A DNA stretch of 64,000 nt from Hsuehochloa calcarea (GCA_036346395.1 CM070604.1:44791662-44855661); one strand, 5' to 3'. Positions 22,330 through 33,001 are shown, numbered from the stretch's first letter. Numbers and translations: made by a program. Notes: generated by a model from the sequence alone, not told the origin.

Positions 22330-22520
22330 CTGCCGTCCCGACGGCAAGAAAGCCGCCTGCACGCGTGGCGGCACATGGCCGCGCCGCCGGGACGGGCGGG
22401 CGGCTGCCGCAGGTTACCACCGCTGCCGCCGGGGGGCGGCAGTGGTGGTTCACCACGCGCCGAGGCGGCGCGCCGCCCGGCCAAGATCGTTGTTAACAAC
22501 TGCCGCCGTCCCGACGGCAG
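22330..22520. repeat. Left subterminal palindromes
   Basis: CTGCCGTCCCGACGGCA (22330-22346) and CTGCCGCCGTCCCGACGGCAGCAG near 22500-22523 are short palindromes built on GCCGTC/GACGGC. The same core ends the inverted repeats, and longer versions lie at the right end. They are candidate transposase-binding or hairpin sites. Confidence 0.55.
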
Positions 22521-23840
22521 CAGTTGGCAACATCGCCACGCTGCCGCGCCAGCCGGCGGCCGCCGTAATGGCGCGCCGCGCCGAGCCTCCCGGCGTGGGC
22601 GCAGCGTGGCAAGCGAAAGAAGAAACCGAGTTTTTGCTCGCCACGTAGAGGCAGCGAGGCACTGGCGCCAGACATTCGACGTCGTTGCCTCCGACGTGAG
22701 CAGAAGAAGATTAGCGGTAGCGAGCGAGCGAGAGAAGCAAACAGTCCCCAGAAGAGGAGGGAGAAGCGAGGCGGTACAAAAGGTATGTGGCATTCACATG
22801 CAGCTGTAGTTGTAGTAAGTTTTAGCAATGTGATTATGATGTAGTAAGATTAATGATAGCAACCGAGTAGTTATAATTCTGCAGTGGGTGCAAAATTGGA
22901 AAACGGTGTGATTAGCAAGTAATTAGAATACTCAGTAGTTAGCATTACGATTAGGGCGTAATTAGTTGACTTAGGAGACTTATTGTTGTTAGTGTTGTCA
23001 ATTTTTTATTAAGACTGATTTATAAGACTGAGTATTTACTGAGTAGAATTACGCCGATTTTCACTGAGTAGAATATTAGTTGACTTAGCATTATGATTTA
23101 TATTAGTTGAATATTAGTCGAGTAATTACTGAGTAAAAATTTTCTTACGCCGATTCTGCAAACTTCTAATTAGTAAAACGGTGTGATTTTTTTATCGGTA
23201 ACAAAATATCGTACTGTCACGGACCTCATCATAAAATATTAAAATATTTAGAGGTCATTCGGCGAAGTAGAAGTACAATTGAAATAGAGTCGCCGACGGT
23301 CCGGACCCACGGAGCGCGCTATCTATGTACTCTTAACAGGGTATATTGACCTTCGGTCCATGCACTACGCAGTAGACGGGGCCGACCTGTTAGTAAGTTT
23401 TTATTTCAAAAAATAGATGGCAAAATATTCTATGTAGTAGACCCCGCATGTCATTGCTATAGGCTAGGTCTAACTCGGGTATGAAAACTTAAAAATGCTT
23501 TGGGGAAATCTGAAGTTATTTTTTTACTTTAACTTAGAATTTGTTTGACAGTTTGTAGTACCCCAGAAAATTGTGAATTTTTATTTACAGTAGAAATAAA
23601 ATTTACTTCAACCTTTCATGGATAGAAAAATCATATGAACTCCATTTGGAATTAATAAATTTACGTTGATCTCAATATTTTATTCCAATTGCTCATGTAA
23701 ACCACTTAAATATTTGAATCCAGAGTATTGTGCAATTTTTTCACGAAATATTTGAACACAAATTCGATCAACTCGCAACCATGTAATTTTGTTTTCGATT
23801 ACTACGTATGTCGGGAAGTTGCTCTTGTGTTAGGTACTTC
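22521..23840. other. MULE 5' region, probable MURA leader
   Basis: GC-rich up to about 22780, then AT-rich. A purine-rich stretch ending AAAAG|GTATGTGG at about 22783 could be a leader exon with its donor, and the AT-rich part up to about 23830 its intron. Nothing here looks like protein. Confidence 0.35.
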
Positions 23841-26479
23841 ATGGCGGAGATACAAGATCTGTTCGTGTTCCACGGGGACGGTCTAGTACGTGACGGACCA
23901 TACGGTGCGGACCTGTCAAGTTGCGACCGCACCGTGATCCGGGCGCCGTCTCTGAAGGACATGGGCCTCTTGGAGCTAAGGCGGTGCGTGCGTTCCGCGT
24001 TCGATCGCGCCATCGAAGGAAGAAGTCGCGCATCGAGGCGGTGTATCCTCGATTGCGATCGTGCAGCGAGACCATTTGGCAACTTATGAAGGTCACATGT
24101 GACGCTTCATGGGCCAATTATATGGGGGTTGTTTGCAACCCCGCTGCTGCGATATATGCGCGGCCGATGGTCTACGTTCAGTTCGTGGAGAGGACGGGGA
24201 CATCCGGCGTGGGTGGTTTTGGGAAGTCTGTGGTGGGGAGGAGCTGCGTTGGTCTCGATGTTGGAGGAGACGCTGCAAAGACGTGGGAGATGGAGACCGA
24301 GGAGGCGTGCACAATTTCGAGCCCAATGAAGGTGCGGAGAGATGGTGGGCGCCCGTATTGATTGTCACGAGTACCGGCCGACTGTGGACGAGGTGGAAAG
24401 CATGAAGGACGTGGAAACAACTAGTTCGGAAGCGATGAAGAAGGAGAAGCCGCATCGGAGGAGATGCGGTTGGTGGGCTTGTGACCATCGACATTGCTTA
24501 CGCCCTCACGATTGGGCGACGCTGCAACGACGCCGGGTTCTCGCCACATCGGAGGGTGCTGAGTGGGGGTTCAATGATGACACCCTGCTCCTAGGGCAGC
24601 GCTTCCCTGACAAGAGCGCCGCCCAGCATGCTATTGCTAAATACGCCGTTAACATCGGTCGGATGTATCGGGTGCAGAGATCCAACCCCGACACGTACAT
24701 CGTCAGGTGTGTTGATGAATCCTGCGCTGGCAAGGTCCGTGCGCAGCGGTTCATGGCTGCTGGCACGGGTTTTCGGATAACGGTGCTGAAGGATCACACA
24801 TGCGAGTTAGCTCAGCCGCTTCACAGGCACCGCAACATGACCTCCTCTTATGTTGCCACCGATAAGCCACCTAAATCACTGCAGATGTGTCCATTTCCCC
24901 AAACATCCTCATGGCAGAGGTTGCCAATATTGTGGGGTTCCCGGTGAGCTACAAGACGGCATGGCGGGCCAAACGCAAGGTCGTGGAGCGAATGTTCGTC
25001 ACATTCGAAGAGGCCTACAACCTAGTACCAAGATTGCTGCATCAAATCGCGGAATGTAATCCCGGGACATACATAAACAAGCTAGAGCGGGTGCATCCGA
25101 TGGAAGGGCCCAATTGCCTTATTCTTGATAGGGTCTTCTGGGCCTTCCGTCAGGCGATCGAAGCTTTCAAGCATTGTCGTCCCGTCTTGACGATGGATGG
25201 CACCTTCCTATGTGGGAAGTACAAGGTACCATCCTCACCGCCGTTGTACCGATGATCGAACGACCGCCTAGTCCTGTGGCCTTCGCAATTGTTGAGAGTG
25301 AGAACACGGACAGCTGGTTGTGGTTCCTGTGCAATGTGAAGCAGGCGGTGGTACAAGATCGACCAGGTGTGTGTGTCATCTCGGACCGCAATGCTGGCTT
25401 GATGTCCGCGTTGAGCACGATCCAAAGCGGACGCGATCGCCGCCCGGTGGAACGATGTAAGGAGCCGTTGGTGCATGAGGCATCTCGCGGCCAACTTCCA
25501 CACAAGGTTTCGGAGCAAGGACCTCATGAAAATGTTCAAGAAGCTCTGCATGCAGAACCAAAGGAGAAAGTTCGAAGCGGTGTGGAGACAGCTCGATGAG
25601 GACACCTCGAAGCATGTAAGGGACTCGGCGAATGCCGAGGCAGGGGCATCGGCTGGAGGGTCCACGAGAGTTGGGGAGTTCACACAGTGGGTTAACTCGC
25701 ACGCGCCTGACCTGGAGAAATGGTCCCTACTGCACGACACCGATGGTGCGAGGTACGGGATCATGACGACCAACATGTCGGAGGTGTACAACGGTGTCCT
25801 GAAGGGTGTGCGCTCCCTGCCGATCACGGCGATCGTGGAGGAGAGCTGGAGCCGTACCATCGGATACTTCGTTAACAGAGCCATGATGGCCAAGAAGCAT
25901 CTGGAGGATGGTAAACAATTCTCGGAGGTAATGCATGCCTACATGGAGAAAAAGATCAGCAAGTCGCGATCGCACGCGACTCGCACCATGGATGGCGTCA
26001 GGCAGAAGTTCGAGATCCGGCTAAGGGAGAAGTACGTTATGGGCCACGCTAGAGGGGATCGTAAGCAGGTCTGCACGATCGGTGAAGAAGCGTCGTGCAC
26101 CTGCAACAAACCACAGCTTTTGCACAAACCATGCTCCCATGTGTACGCGGCGTGCGCGGCGTGGCGGCAATCTTCGGAGCGTTACATCTCCGAGTACTAC
26201 GATATACACCACCTCTTTGCCACTTGTGGTGCCGAGTTTCACACGTACGGACTGGACACGCACTACAGAGACCTCTGGCCGGGGCAGGTGAAGTGGGTGC
26301 CGAACGACGCACTGAAACACCCCGGCCGTGGAAGACGCCAGTCACGACGCATCCGGAACGACATGGACGACAGCCAGCGCGGGCAACGGGTTCGCCGGCC
26401 CCGTTGTAGACTGTGCAAGACAGTAGGGCACACCATCAGCCGCTGTCCAAACAGACCCGGCGCAAGCAGTGCACCGTAA
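23841..26479 (+). pseudogene. mudrA-like: MURA-type Mutator transposase, frameshifted
   Basis: The start is set at MAEIQDLFVFHGDG (23841), a form common at the N-terminus of this family. The coding signal moves between frames near 24010, 24865-24885, 25228 and 25415, so the gene is broken. Domains in order: a MuDR N-terminal domain (LLLGQRFPDKSAAQHAI to DHTCE, about 24588-24800); the MULE catalytic core with D in TMDGTF (25196), D in SDRNAGL (25384) and E in NMSEVYN (25781); a SWIM zinc finger CTCNK...KPCSHVYAAC (26096-26150); and a C-terminal zinc knuckle CRLCKTVGHTISRC (26405-26446). All three catalytic residues survive. Transposase of this family cuts and joins the element ends in the nucleus. 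Confidence 0.88.
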
Positions 26480-26747
26480 CGAGCAAGATATAATTACTAA
26501 GTCGTGATGTCGCTTGCTTATTTTAATGCCTTCGATGGGACGGAATGTTATGTCGCAGTGCACTGTAGTGTTGCTGTTAATATGTGCCTTTATTTACGGA
26601 TGAAATATTATGTCTTCTTGGTCTTTTGTTATCTCGTTATGCTCATGTGTGGTTGTTTTCTTTTTTGTCCTATGTTTTGCCTTGTTTTATTGTGGCACAC
26701 AATATGTTTTAAATACGTACTAACATATCTTTGCGTATCTGCAGGAG
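26480..26747. other. Spacer between MURA and PMD with a splice acceptor
   Basis: T-rich sequence that ends TATCTGCAG|GAGATG, an acceptor three bases before the PMD start. This suggests a non-coding first exon upstream, or splicing from the MURA transcript. Confidence 0.4.
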
Positions 26748-29241
26748 ATGGCGCAGGCTCCAGTTGATGACGCGTACGAGCTGCTCGACCCACGCTGGGA
26801 TGGGGGGCACCGTTGTCGGGCGTGGTCGCCGGCGGCGCCCTCCGAGCTCGGGTCTGGAAGCGCCCGAGGAGAGGTGGCCCTTGACGAAGCAGACGCGTCC
26901 GCGGTGCGGGACACCGGCCTCGCCCCTTGCCCGGATGTTGGACATCCCGCGACGCGTGCGCTTTGACGCGCACTACTCTCTACGCTTGTGGACCGGTGGA
27001 GACCGGAGACTCATACATTCCACTTCCGGTGGGGGGAGATGACCATTACTCTCGAGGATGTAGCAATGCTTACAGGTCTGCCGGTGCATGGCCTTCCAGT
27101 AGTGCCACCTCCGAGGGCAGTAGACTGGAAGGTGCGTTTGGCGATGATTCGCCTCGTGATTCCTGCAAACGTGTCCGGTGTCCCACATTCACAGCTACGG
27201 CGATTCATGATCTGCCCCGTGGATGCGACAGTGGAGGCAGTCAGACACACCTCGTCGCGTACCTTCTGTTTCTGTTCGGATGGATCTTGTTCCCTACGAC
27301 ACAGGGAGACTGCGTGTATCCTAGCTATATCCATCTGGCGAGTCTCGGCGACGCTGCCCGACGAGGTTCCACAAGAGATTGGGCTTCCGCGGTGCTCTGC
27401 GCCACTTACCGAGGGTTATGCGATGCCACTCGGCGTAATGCAGGCGGGAGCCGATCTGGCGGTTTGCTACACCACATGCGATTGTGGTCATGGGAGCACT
27501 TTCCAGTTGGCCGTCCTTATTTCCGCAACACCGCACCGCATTCGATTGACCGCCCAAAGACTACGGCAATGCTCTCGGCGACCACCCCCACGACGGGCCT
27601 ACAATGGGAACACGTTGGACACGTGGTACCCTAGGGTGGGCCAGGGAGAGACCGAGGCGTGCGTACGCAGAGTTCCATAACCTCTTCGAGACTCTGCACG
27701 AGACCGAGATCATCTGGCGGCCATGGACAGGACAGTTCCTTGCAGACACGGCCCCTTATGGATTATCGACGCAGTGCACTGAGGACGATCCACTCTGGAT
27801 GACGACCTGCCACCTGGTCTTCTCGCACATGGTCGAGCCGTACAATCCACAATGGTCATGAGACGATTCGGCTGTACAAAGAGTGCCACCGCCGGCGGGA
27901 CGACCTATCACAGCGAAGGCCCACCGGTATGTCCTTTTTTGGATATCATTTTAGCTGTATATCTGCCTTACATTTTCTGACATTAAGATTCACTTGCAGG
28001 CAAACGAGGAAAGGGCGCAAGAGCGACGACTGGAGGCAGACACAGCAGCCGTGGACGGAGCTGTGGAGCGAGAGGGTGGCGATGGACGTGGTGCACGAGG
28101 CACGCGTCTACTCCATCCAGACGTACGCTTCGTACTTGCAGTGGTACATTCCACGCACCAGTGCGCGCTTATCGGGCGGCCGAGCGGCGTCGGGTCGGCA
28201 TGCAGAGGAGATCGTACTAGTGGCCCGACCCTCCGGCGCGCCCGACGACGACGAGGCGGTAAACCATTCTTCGTGCAATTTCCGGCGGGTAACACGCTCG
28301 CGACTTACTACGTGTTTTCTTGCAGTACTACCGCATGGATCGTATACAGCGCGAGGGTGCTGAAATTCTACGGCGTGGGAACAGCAACACCTTCGATCGT
28401 CTCCTAGCCGCGGTGCGCGGCATGACCGACGACGCGAGGGCTGCGATTAGAGCCATGACTTGTGGTCGCCACGGACGCACGCACAAAGATCGCGGACGCC
28501 AGCAGGCACCCTCCACCCTCCGCCCTCGGCACCTCCCTCTGCACCACCCTCCGCACGCCCATCTCACTCCGGGAGTCGTCCGAGCTACGGTCGGTCGGTC
28601 CCGACCCGCCTCGGGCCACAGGTATGTCATCTCTCTTGTCGTCAATACCTTTCCATGCACTCATTTTCAGACGTATCTGACATCACCCTTTCTTCTAGCA
28701 GCAAGTACGAGGGGACAGCAGTCTGATGCAACCATCATCATCACGGAGGGAGGCGCAGCACACGACTTCCTCGCCGGGGCAACGGTTTCCCACTGCAGAC
28801 ACTGACCCGGACTCCCCCCAGCGCGGGGACGAGTGGTTGGGCTCGTTGACGCACGGCCTTCAGTCCCAATTGCGGGAGCGCGACCCGTGGTTCGCCGATA
28901 CGTATGGAGGGTACACCGTGCAGCACTACAAATGGATCGCCAGAGGATCCTCCTCAGCACAACAACCTACTCAGGTACGCGTGAACGTAGTTAAAACTAT
29001 TTTCTCCGCGCAAAAAACCAAGGACTAACTCACCGAGTACCATTCCCTGCAGGAGGAGCACCAGTGGCTAGACCAGATGCTGAGGCCTGAGCCGGACCCA
29101 CACGCTGACATGACCGCAGCTTCGCCTCCCAGGCAGCACCCGTACTACGGCGTGCGAGACGTGCGCCACTCCCCGGACAGATTCACCTTCCCTGAGGATC
29201 AACTACGCCGTCCGGGCAGGCGACACGACGATGCACCCTAG
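26748..29241 (+). pseudogene. Plant mobile domain (PMD) gene of the MULE, five exons
   Basis: Exon 1 (26748-27926) starts MAQAPVDDAYELLDPRW and carries PMD marks: RWRPETHTFHFRWGEMTI, LEDVAMLTGLPVHGLP, LVAYLLFLFGWILFP, LWSWEHFPVGRPYF and LHETEIIWRPWTGQF. Those marks lie in at least four different frames, so exon 1 is broken. Later exons have intact splice sites: 28000-28258 (WRQTQQPWTELWSERVAMDV), 28326-28621 (YYRMDRIQREGAEILRRGN), 28699-28974, and 29053-29241 ending in TAG. PMD occurs in plant MAIN/MAIL1 proteins, needed for genome stability and silencing, and in transposons; its biochemical role is unknown. Host-type PMD genes lack these Mutator flanks, so this is the element's own copy. Confidence 0.85.
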
Positions 29242-29546
29242 ATGATGTCATGGCCGTGAAAAACGTGTTATGTAATGTCATTGTGCATTTATGTAATATC
29301 CATGTGCATGACGTTACTGTCATTTTTTGTACAGAAAATATTCTCCGAAATATTCAGTACAAACGACAATTGTACCTCCCGACTTTAATTTACTGAACCG
29401 TACACAGACGCGAATTTTATTCAACCCAATTGCAATTTACGCGTAGGCTATACATATTGATGTTTTGGCTACGATTCCACTCACTCTTCAGTTCCTCTCC
29501 TCCTTTCTTGCAGTCTTGGTTTGCCATCGTTTGCCTATACACAGGG
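29242..29546. other. Spacer between PMD and GRF genes
   Basis: AT-rich sequence with no coding signal on the plus strand. The minus-strand open frame over 29417-29683 is the shadow of the GRF exon. Confidence 0.5.
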
Positions 29547-30056
29547 ATGTCTACGGCCTCGTCAAACTTCCGACTGAATAGGCAAATAGAAACACTACGA
29601 TAGCACTTGATTTGCCCTCGTTGCACGGATCCGGTGAATGTCTTCACCTCCCAGACGGCAACCAATCCATCCCGAGTGTTCATGAAGTGTTCAAATCTTA
29701 CGGTAACTTCTGCCTGATCATCCCCAATGAATTTCTTTCTAGACAGCTTTTTTTCTCATTTGCAGTTGTAATTCTTTCTGCAGAACACAACATGTCGGTT
29801 CTGGCTGTGGGCTGATGAAGCAGTGGCAGAGGTTCGAGACATCGCAATGCAAATTGCAGCCTTGCAAGAGGACACCCGTCGTGTGGCTGCATTTCGTCAA
29901 GTGTCTCGACCATCGGATGAACCGATGGAAAATACAGATAATGTTATTAAAAGACTGGATGAAAAGATGGACAGGATTGAGAAATCTCTTCAGAAATTAG
30001 TTCATATAGTTGGTTTTGCTGTTTTGCTTCTATTATTTCTTGTTCTTGCCAAGTAG
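29547..30056 (+). pseudogene. GRF-type zinc finger protein with C-terminal membrane segment
   Basis: Two exons are inferred: 29547-29702 and 29784-30056, joined by GTAACTTC and TTTCTGCAG with the frame kept. The product would be about 142 residues: MSTASS lead; a GRF zinc finger with CPRC, NPSRVF, a K-C pair and TCRFWLWADE; a coiled coil (NVIKRLDEKMDRIEKSLQKL); and a hydrophobic C-terminus (IVGFAVLLLLFLVLA) fitting a tail-anchored protein. A TAG at 29601-29603, just before the zinc finger, is the only visible defect; a start downstream of it, or splicing past it, is not obvious. GRF fingers bind single-stranded nucleic acid in proteins such as TOP3A, APE2 and TTF2. The role here is unknown. 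Confidence 0.7.
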
Positions 30057-30182
30057 ATTGTAATATCTACTCTTTATCTATGCATCCCTGCACTACATGA
30101 TGCATGCCTTTGGGATGTTGTTGTACTACGTGATGATGTATGCATACGTCTAATTCCGGTATGAATACTTTGTGTGCGCATT
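30057..30182. terminator. Probable 3' end of the GRF gene
   Basis: T-rich sequence follows the stop, with repeated TACTACGTGATG/TGCATGC phrases. It probably holds the polyadenylation signal, but no single site stands out. Confidence 0.25.
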
Positions 30183-30640
30183 AATCAGACACTCTACAAA
30201 GCAGGACGCGACAACACTCTCTCTCGCCAGCTTTTCAGAACGAAATGACTGCACTATGCAAAGCAGGACGCGACAACACCCTGCCTCGCCAGCTTTTCAG
30301 ACCGAAATGACCGTACTATGCCAAACATGACGCGACAAGACCCTACCTCGCCAGCTTTTCAGACCGAAATGACCACACTCGCAGCAGACGCGACAACACC
30401 GCCTCGCCCGACTTTTCAGCCGAATGACCGCGACTCGCAGCAGACGCGACAACACCCTGCCTCGCCAGCTTTTCAGGCCGAAATGATCGCGCTCTGCAAA
30501 GCACGCCAGCTTTTCAGGCCGAAATGACCGCACTCTGCAAAGCAGGACGCGACATCACCATGCCTTGCCGCCTTTTCGATCGAATGACCGCACTCGCAGC
30601 AGACGCGACAACACCACCGCCACGCCGCCACTCACGCCAA
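30183..30640. repeat. Minisatellite, about 62-bp unit, 7-8 copies
   Basis: Each unit reads about GCAGGACGCGACAACAC, then CTGCCTCGCCAGCTTTTCAG, then CCGAAATGACCGCACT. Starts fall near 30201, 30263, 30326 and onward, and later units carry deletions. The array sits just upstream of a TATA box, so it may be part of a promoter. Confidence 0.85.
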
Positions 30641-30669
30641 TTTAACCACACCAAGCCAACCATGTGGCC

Positions 30670-30676
30670 TATAAAA
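30670..30676 (+). promoter_or_regulatory. TATA box upstream of the small charged ORF
   Basis: GGCCTATAAAACGAGG holds TATAAAA 75 bases before the ATG at 30751. The spacing fits a plant promoter with a short leader. Confidence 0.55.
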
Positions 30677-30750
30677 CGAGGTGAAAGACATGAACTACAC
30701 AACCAAAGCCAACCACGCTGCCAAGCAAGAGCTTGCTTCGCCACGCTAGG

Positions 30751-31106
30751 ATGGACAAGAGGCAGAAGCAATGGGACGAGATCCGCGAGTTAGCTCGAGC
30801 TTCTACGGCACGGGCTGAACAAGCTAGGGATGCTGCGGCTCGGGACCGGCAAGAGCAGCGTGCCAGGATGGAAGCTCTTCGCAATGAAGCCCCCCGTAGC
30901 GAAGAACCCCGCCGAACGTCCCAACCGAGCATTCGCCGCAACACCCGCCAGAGGGGGAGACGCCGCCCCTCTGTCGGTGCAGGGACACATGCAAGTTCTT
31001 CAAATCCAAGCACCGACTCAGCCTCGGCATGCGCTACTGGGGCTGTCCCAATTACTCCTCCGACTATCCCGACCGTCGTTGGGATACGAGAACCTATTGG
31101 CAGCCG
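30751..31106 (+). CDS. Small charged helical protein in the MULE, unknown function
   Basis: From ATG 30751 an open frame of 118 codons starts MDKRQKQWDEIRELARAS. It is rich in Arg, Glu, Ala and Gln (AEQARDAAARDRQEQRARM), as for a long charged helix, followed by a basic and then a Ser/Thr/Pro-rich part. At 31107 there is a good donor, CAGCCG|GTAAGG; without splicing, the frame ends at 31110. A TATA box and a minisatellite lie directly upstream. I do not recognise the family. It could correspond in position to MURB, the second gene of maize MuDR, but I see no sequence reason to call it that. Confidence 0.45.
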
Positions 31107-31212
31107 GTAAGGAGTACTTACAAAGAAGTTCACGCACCAACTCTCTTTTCATAATACGCACTTACGCCTCTCCGCTCACCCGTAGTCACCGAGCCTCTCG
31201 GTGGCTTCCGCC

Positions 31213-31509
31213 ATGGATCGACCTAGAAATCCATCCACACGACGATGGCGGCTCGACTTCGAGGAGGAATGCCGAAAGGGACGCGAGATCCGGAGGAGGA
31301 TCGCGGATCAAGAGCGCAACGAGCGTATCCGCCGGAGACGCAGCCCATCTCGAGGCGCAGCAGCGCAGGAGCGCGAGGCACGCGAGCGGATCGTGAAAAA
31401 GAGGGAAATGGCGGCGAGGCTGCATGCGGCCATGAGGAGTACAACGCCGAGCTCGGGAGGAAGGGCAAATGGCCCGGTCCACACAAAGAGGTCGAGCCAT
31501 TCTCAGTAG
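31213..31509 (+). CDS. Second small basic helical ORF, exon or separate gene
   Basis: ATG 31213 opens 98 codons starting MDRPRNPSTRRWRLDFEEE, followed by a Glu/Arg-rich helix (EREARERIVKKREMAAR). The make-up matches the preceding ORF, suggesting a second exon. An acceptor, CACCCGTAG ending at 31185, faces the donor at 31107, but joining them puts the reading into another frame (HRASRWLPPW...). So either one base has been lost or gained, or this is a separate short gene. No domain is recognised. Confidence 0.4.
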   Translation: MDRPRNPSTRRWRLDFEEECRKGREIRRRIADQERNERIRRRRSPSRGAAAQEREARERIVKKREMAARLHAAMRSTTPSSGGRANGPVHTKRSSHSQ

Positions 31510-32300
31510 TAGTCCCTCTTCTACTAGGCATATTTTTACTATCTCCTAAAGGCATGCGTTTACATGGCCCAAGACTTGTGTCGCAATGTACCGCATTAGT
31601 AGCGTATGTAACTAAACCAATTAGCCGAACCAACATGCCATATGACCACATGAAACGTGCTTCATCATGAGTGCAATACAATTCTGATTTTGGGCCTCAC
31701 GAGCCATCAAAATAATACTATATTGCAAATATGCCTCTTCTCCTGGAATTCCAGAAATAATTATTGACATCGACATTGATTCTTCTATGTTTTAAGGTAT
31801 CTTCGTAATCACAACGTTCTCAACCCCTTTAGGTCAGTTCTTGGCATCTTTAAAAATATGATCAAGAATCATAGCGGCTAAGAGTACTCATGTGGTAATA
31901 AACTTCACACATTTCGAGTCACATGAAATCAAGAAACCCTAATTTCCGAAACGTCTCGTCATAATTTCCACACCTAGACCCTGAATTTCTCGAGATAATC
32001 TCGGAGCATATAAAATAACATAAAATTTACACAATCAAGTCCTCTGTGTAGGGAGTCTGACAAAAAAATTTCATAATGTTCGGACCTCAGTTTCTATATT
32101 AGAAAATTCATACAAAAATTTGACTTCAAAGAATCATGCAGAGAAAAAAAAATTTGATAAAAATTCGAAAAAATTACACAACCAAGCACACTATGCCAGG
32201 AGGCTCCATACAAAGTTTCATAATTTTTTGAGCTTATTTATTATATTTAAAAATTTGTCGAACAAATATTATATTTTTTAATTTTTTTAAAAAAGGAGGG
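31510..32300. other. AT-rich MULE 3' region, no gene
   Basis: No coding signal. The sequence is AT-rich up to the GC-rich palindromes near 32300. Confidence 0.6.
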
Positions 32301-32370
32301 GCCACCTGCTGCCGTCGGGGACGGCAGCAGGTGGCTTGCTGACCTGCTGCCGTCCCCGACGGCAGCAGGT
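32301..32370. repeat. Right subterminal palindromes, two copies
   Basis: 32301-32335 is a near-perfect hairpin with arms GCCACCTGCTGCCGTC and GACGGCAGCAGGTGGC around a three-base loop. A second, ACCTGCTGCCGTC-CCC-GACGGCAGCAGGT, lies at 32342-32370 and runs into the right inverted repeat. Confidence 0.9.
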
Positions 32371-32460
32371 GGCCCGAGGGGGTTATTTTTGAAAATTTTT
32401 GCAGAAAGAGGCTAAATGGGGAATTTTCGTGCGTCATACGACCAAAAGTGTCAAAAATTC
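32356..32460 (-). repeat. Right terminal inverted repeat of the MULE
   Basis: It is the reverse complement of the left repeat with about five mismatches and one extra base. It ends GTGTCAAAAATTC directly before the target duplication. Confidence 0.92.
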
Positions 32461-32469
32461 GCCAAACAG
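32461..32469. repeat. Right 9-bp target-site duplication of the MULE
   Basis: GCCAAACAG, identical to the left copy at 22168-22176. Confidence 0.93.
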
Positions 32470-33000
32470 ATGATAATCCTACCTAGCGTTGTTGTGTACC
32501 AGGCATCCATCATATCATACCTGTCAGCTTCCTCTGAGACAAAACTCTGAAGTAGAATGCAGACAAAGCTCCATCGCACCATAGATCACAGTTTTGGAAG
32601 CTTTCTTTGCTTCAGGAGAGGTGCGTGCGCCGACAGGAGCATGAGAGGTAAATACTAACTTGACAATGGTGAGAGAAGCATGGCAGGTAAGCGCTTGGCA
32701 ACAGTGATGGAAGCATGGCACGGAGAGGAATCCTATTCCTGTGTTTGTGCATGTTCGGATGGAATCATGGAAGACCGGCTCACAGTACCGGCCAAGTGTA
32801 GCTGTTTGTGCTTTGGCAATGGCGGAGAGCCAGAAATGAGTACAAGGTAGGACGAACGTTTAACCCGTGTGTGTCTACTTAACTTAATTACACCTTTAAG
32901 TTAGGGAGAAATAGTGGTAAATGTCCGTGGCAACTAAGGCAAGCTTCTTCTCCGGTACACCATTGTAGCGAGGTTAGGCCACTGGCCAACAAGCCCCACT
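32470..33000. other. No gene seen
   Basis: Ordinary intergenic sequence. The phrase GGTAA(A/G)(T/C)...GGAAGCATGGCA recurs with changes near 32640-32720. No ORF is convincing. Confidence 0.5.
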
Positions 33001-33001
33001 G

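Larger units (their letters stand above)
22177..32460 (+). mobile_element. Mutator-like element with PMD and GRF cargo (10,284 bp)
   Basis: Both ends, the target duplication and the transposase are visible. Terminal inverted repeats of about 105 bp start GAATTTTTGACACTTTTGG. MURA, a plant mobile domain gene, a GRF zinc-finger gene and one or two small charged ORFs all read on the plus strand. Palindromic GCTGCCGTC/GACGGCAGC sequences lie just inside each end. MURA and PMD carry several frameshifts, so the copy is probably unable to move by itself, while the ends could still be recognised by a related transposase. PMD genes in Mutator elements are known in plants; the added GRF and small charged ORFs are what I see here. 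Confidence 0.93.

Noticed and set aside
22089..22809. Long open frames (166 and 234 codons) at the left MULE end
   Set aside because: They run through the inverted repeat and GC-rich palindromes on both strands, which is expected from base make-up.
25150..25893. 247-codon minus-strand frame
   Set aside because: It is the shadow of the MURA catalytic core, whose DDE residues are clear on the plus strand.
29417..29683. 88-codon minus-strand frame that looks protein-like
   Set aside because: The plus strand of the same stretch encodes the GRF zinc finger with matching splice sites, which explains the conservation.
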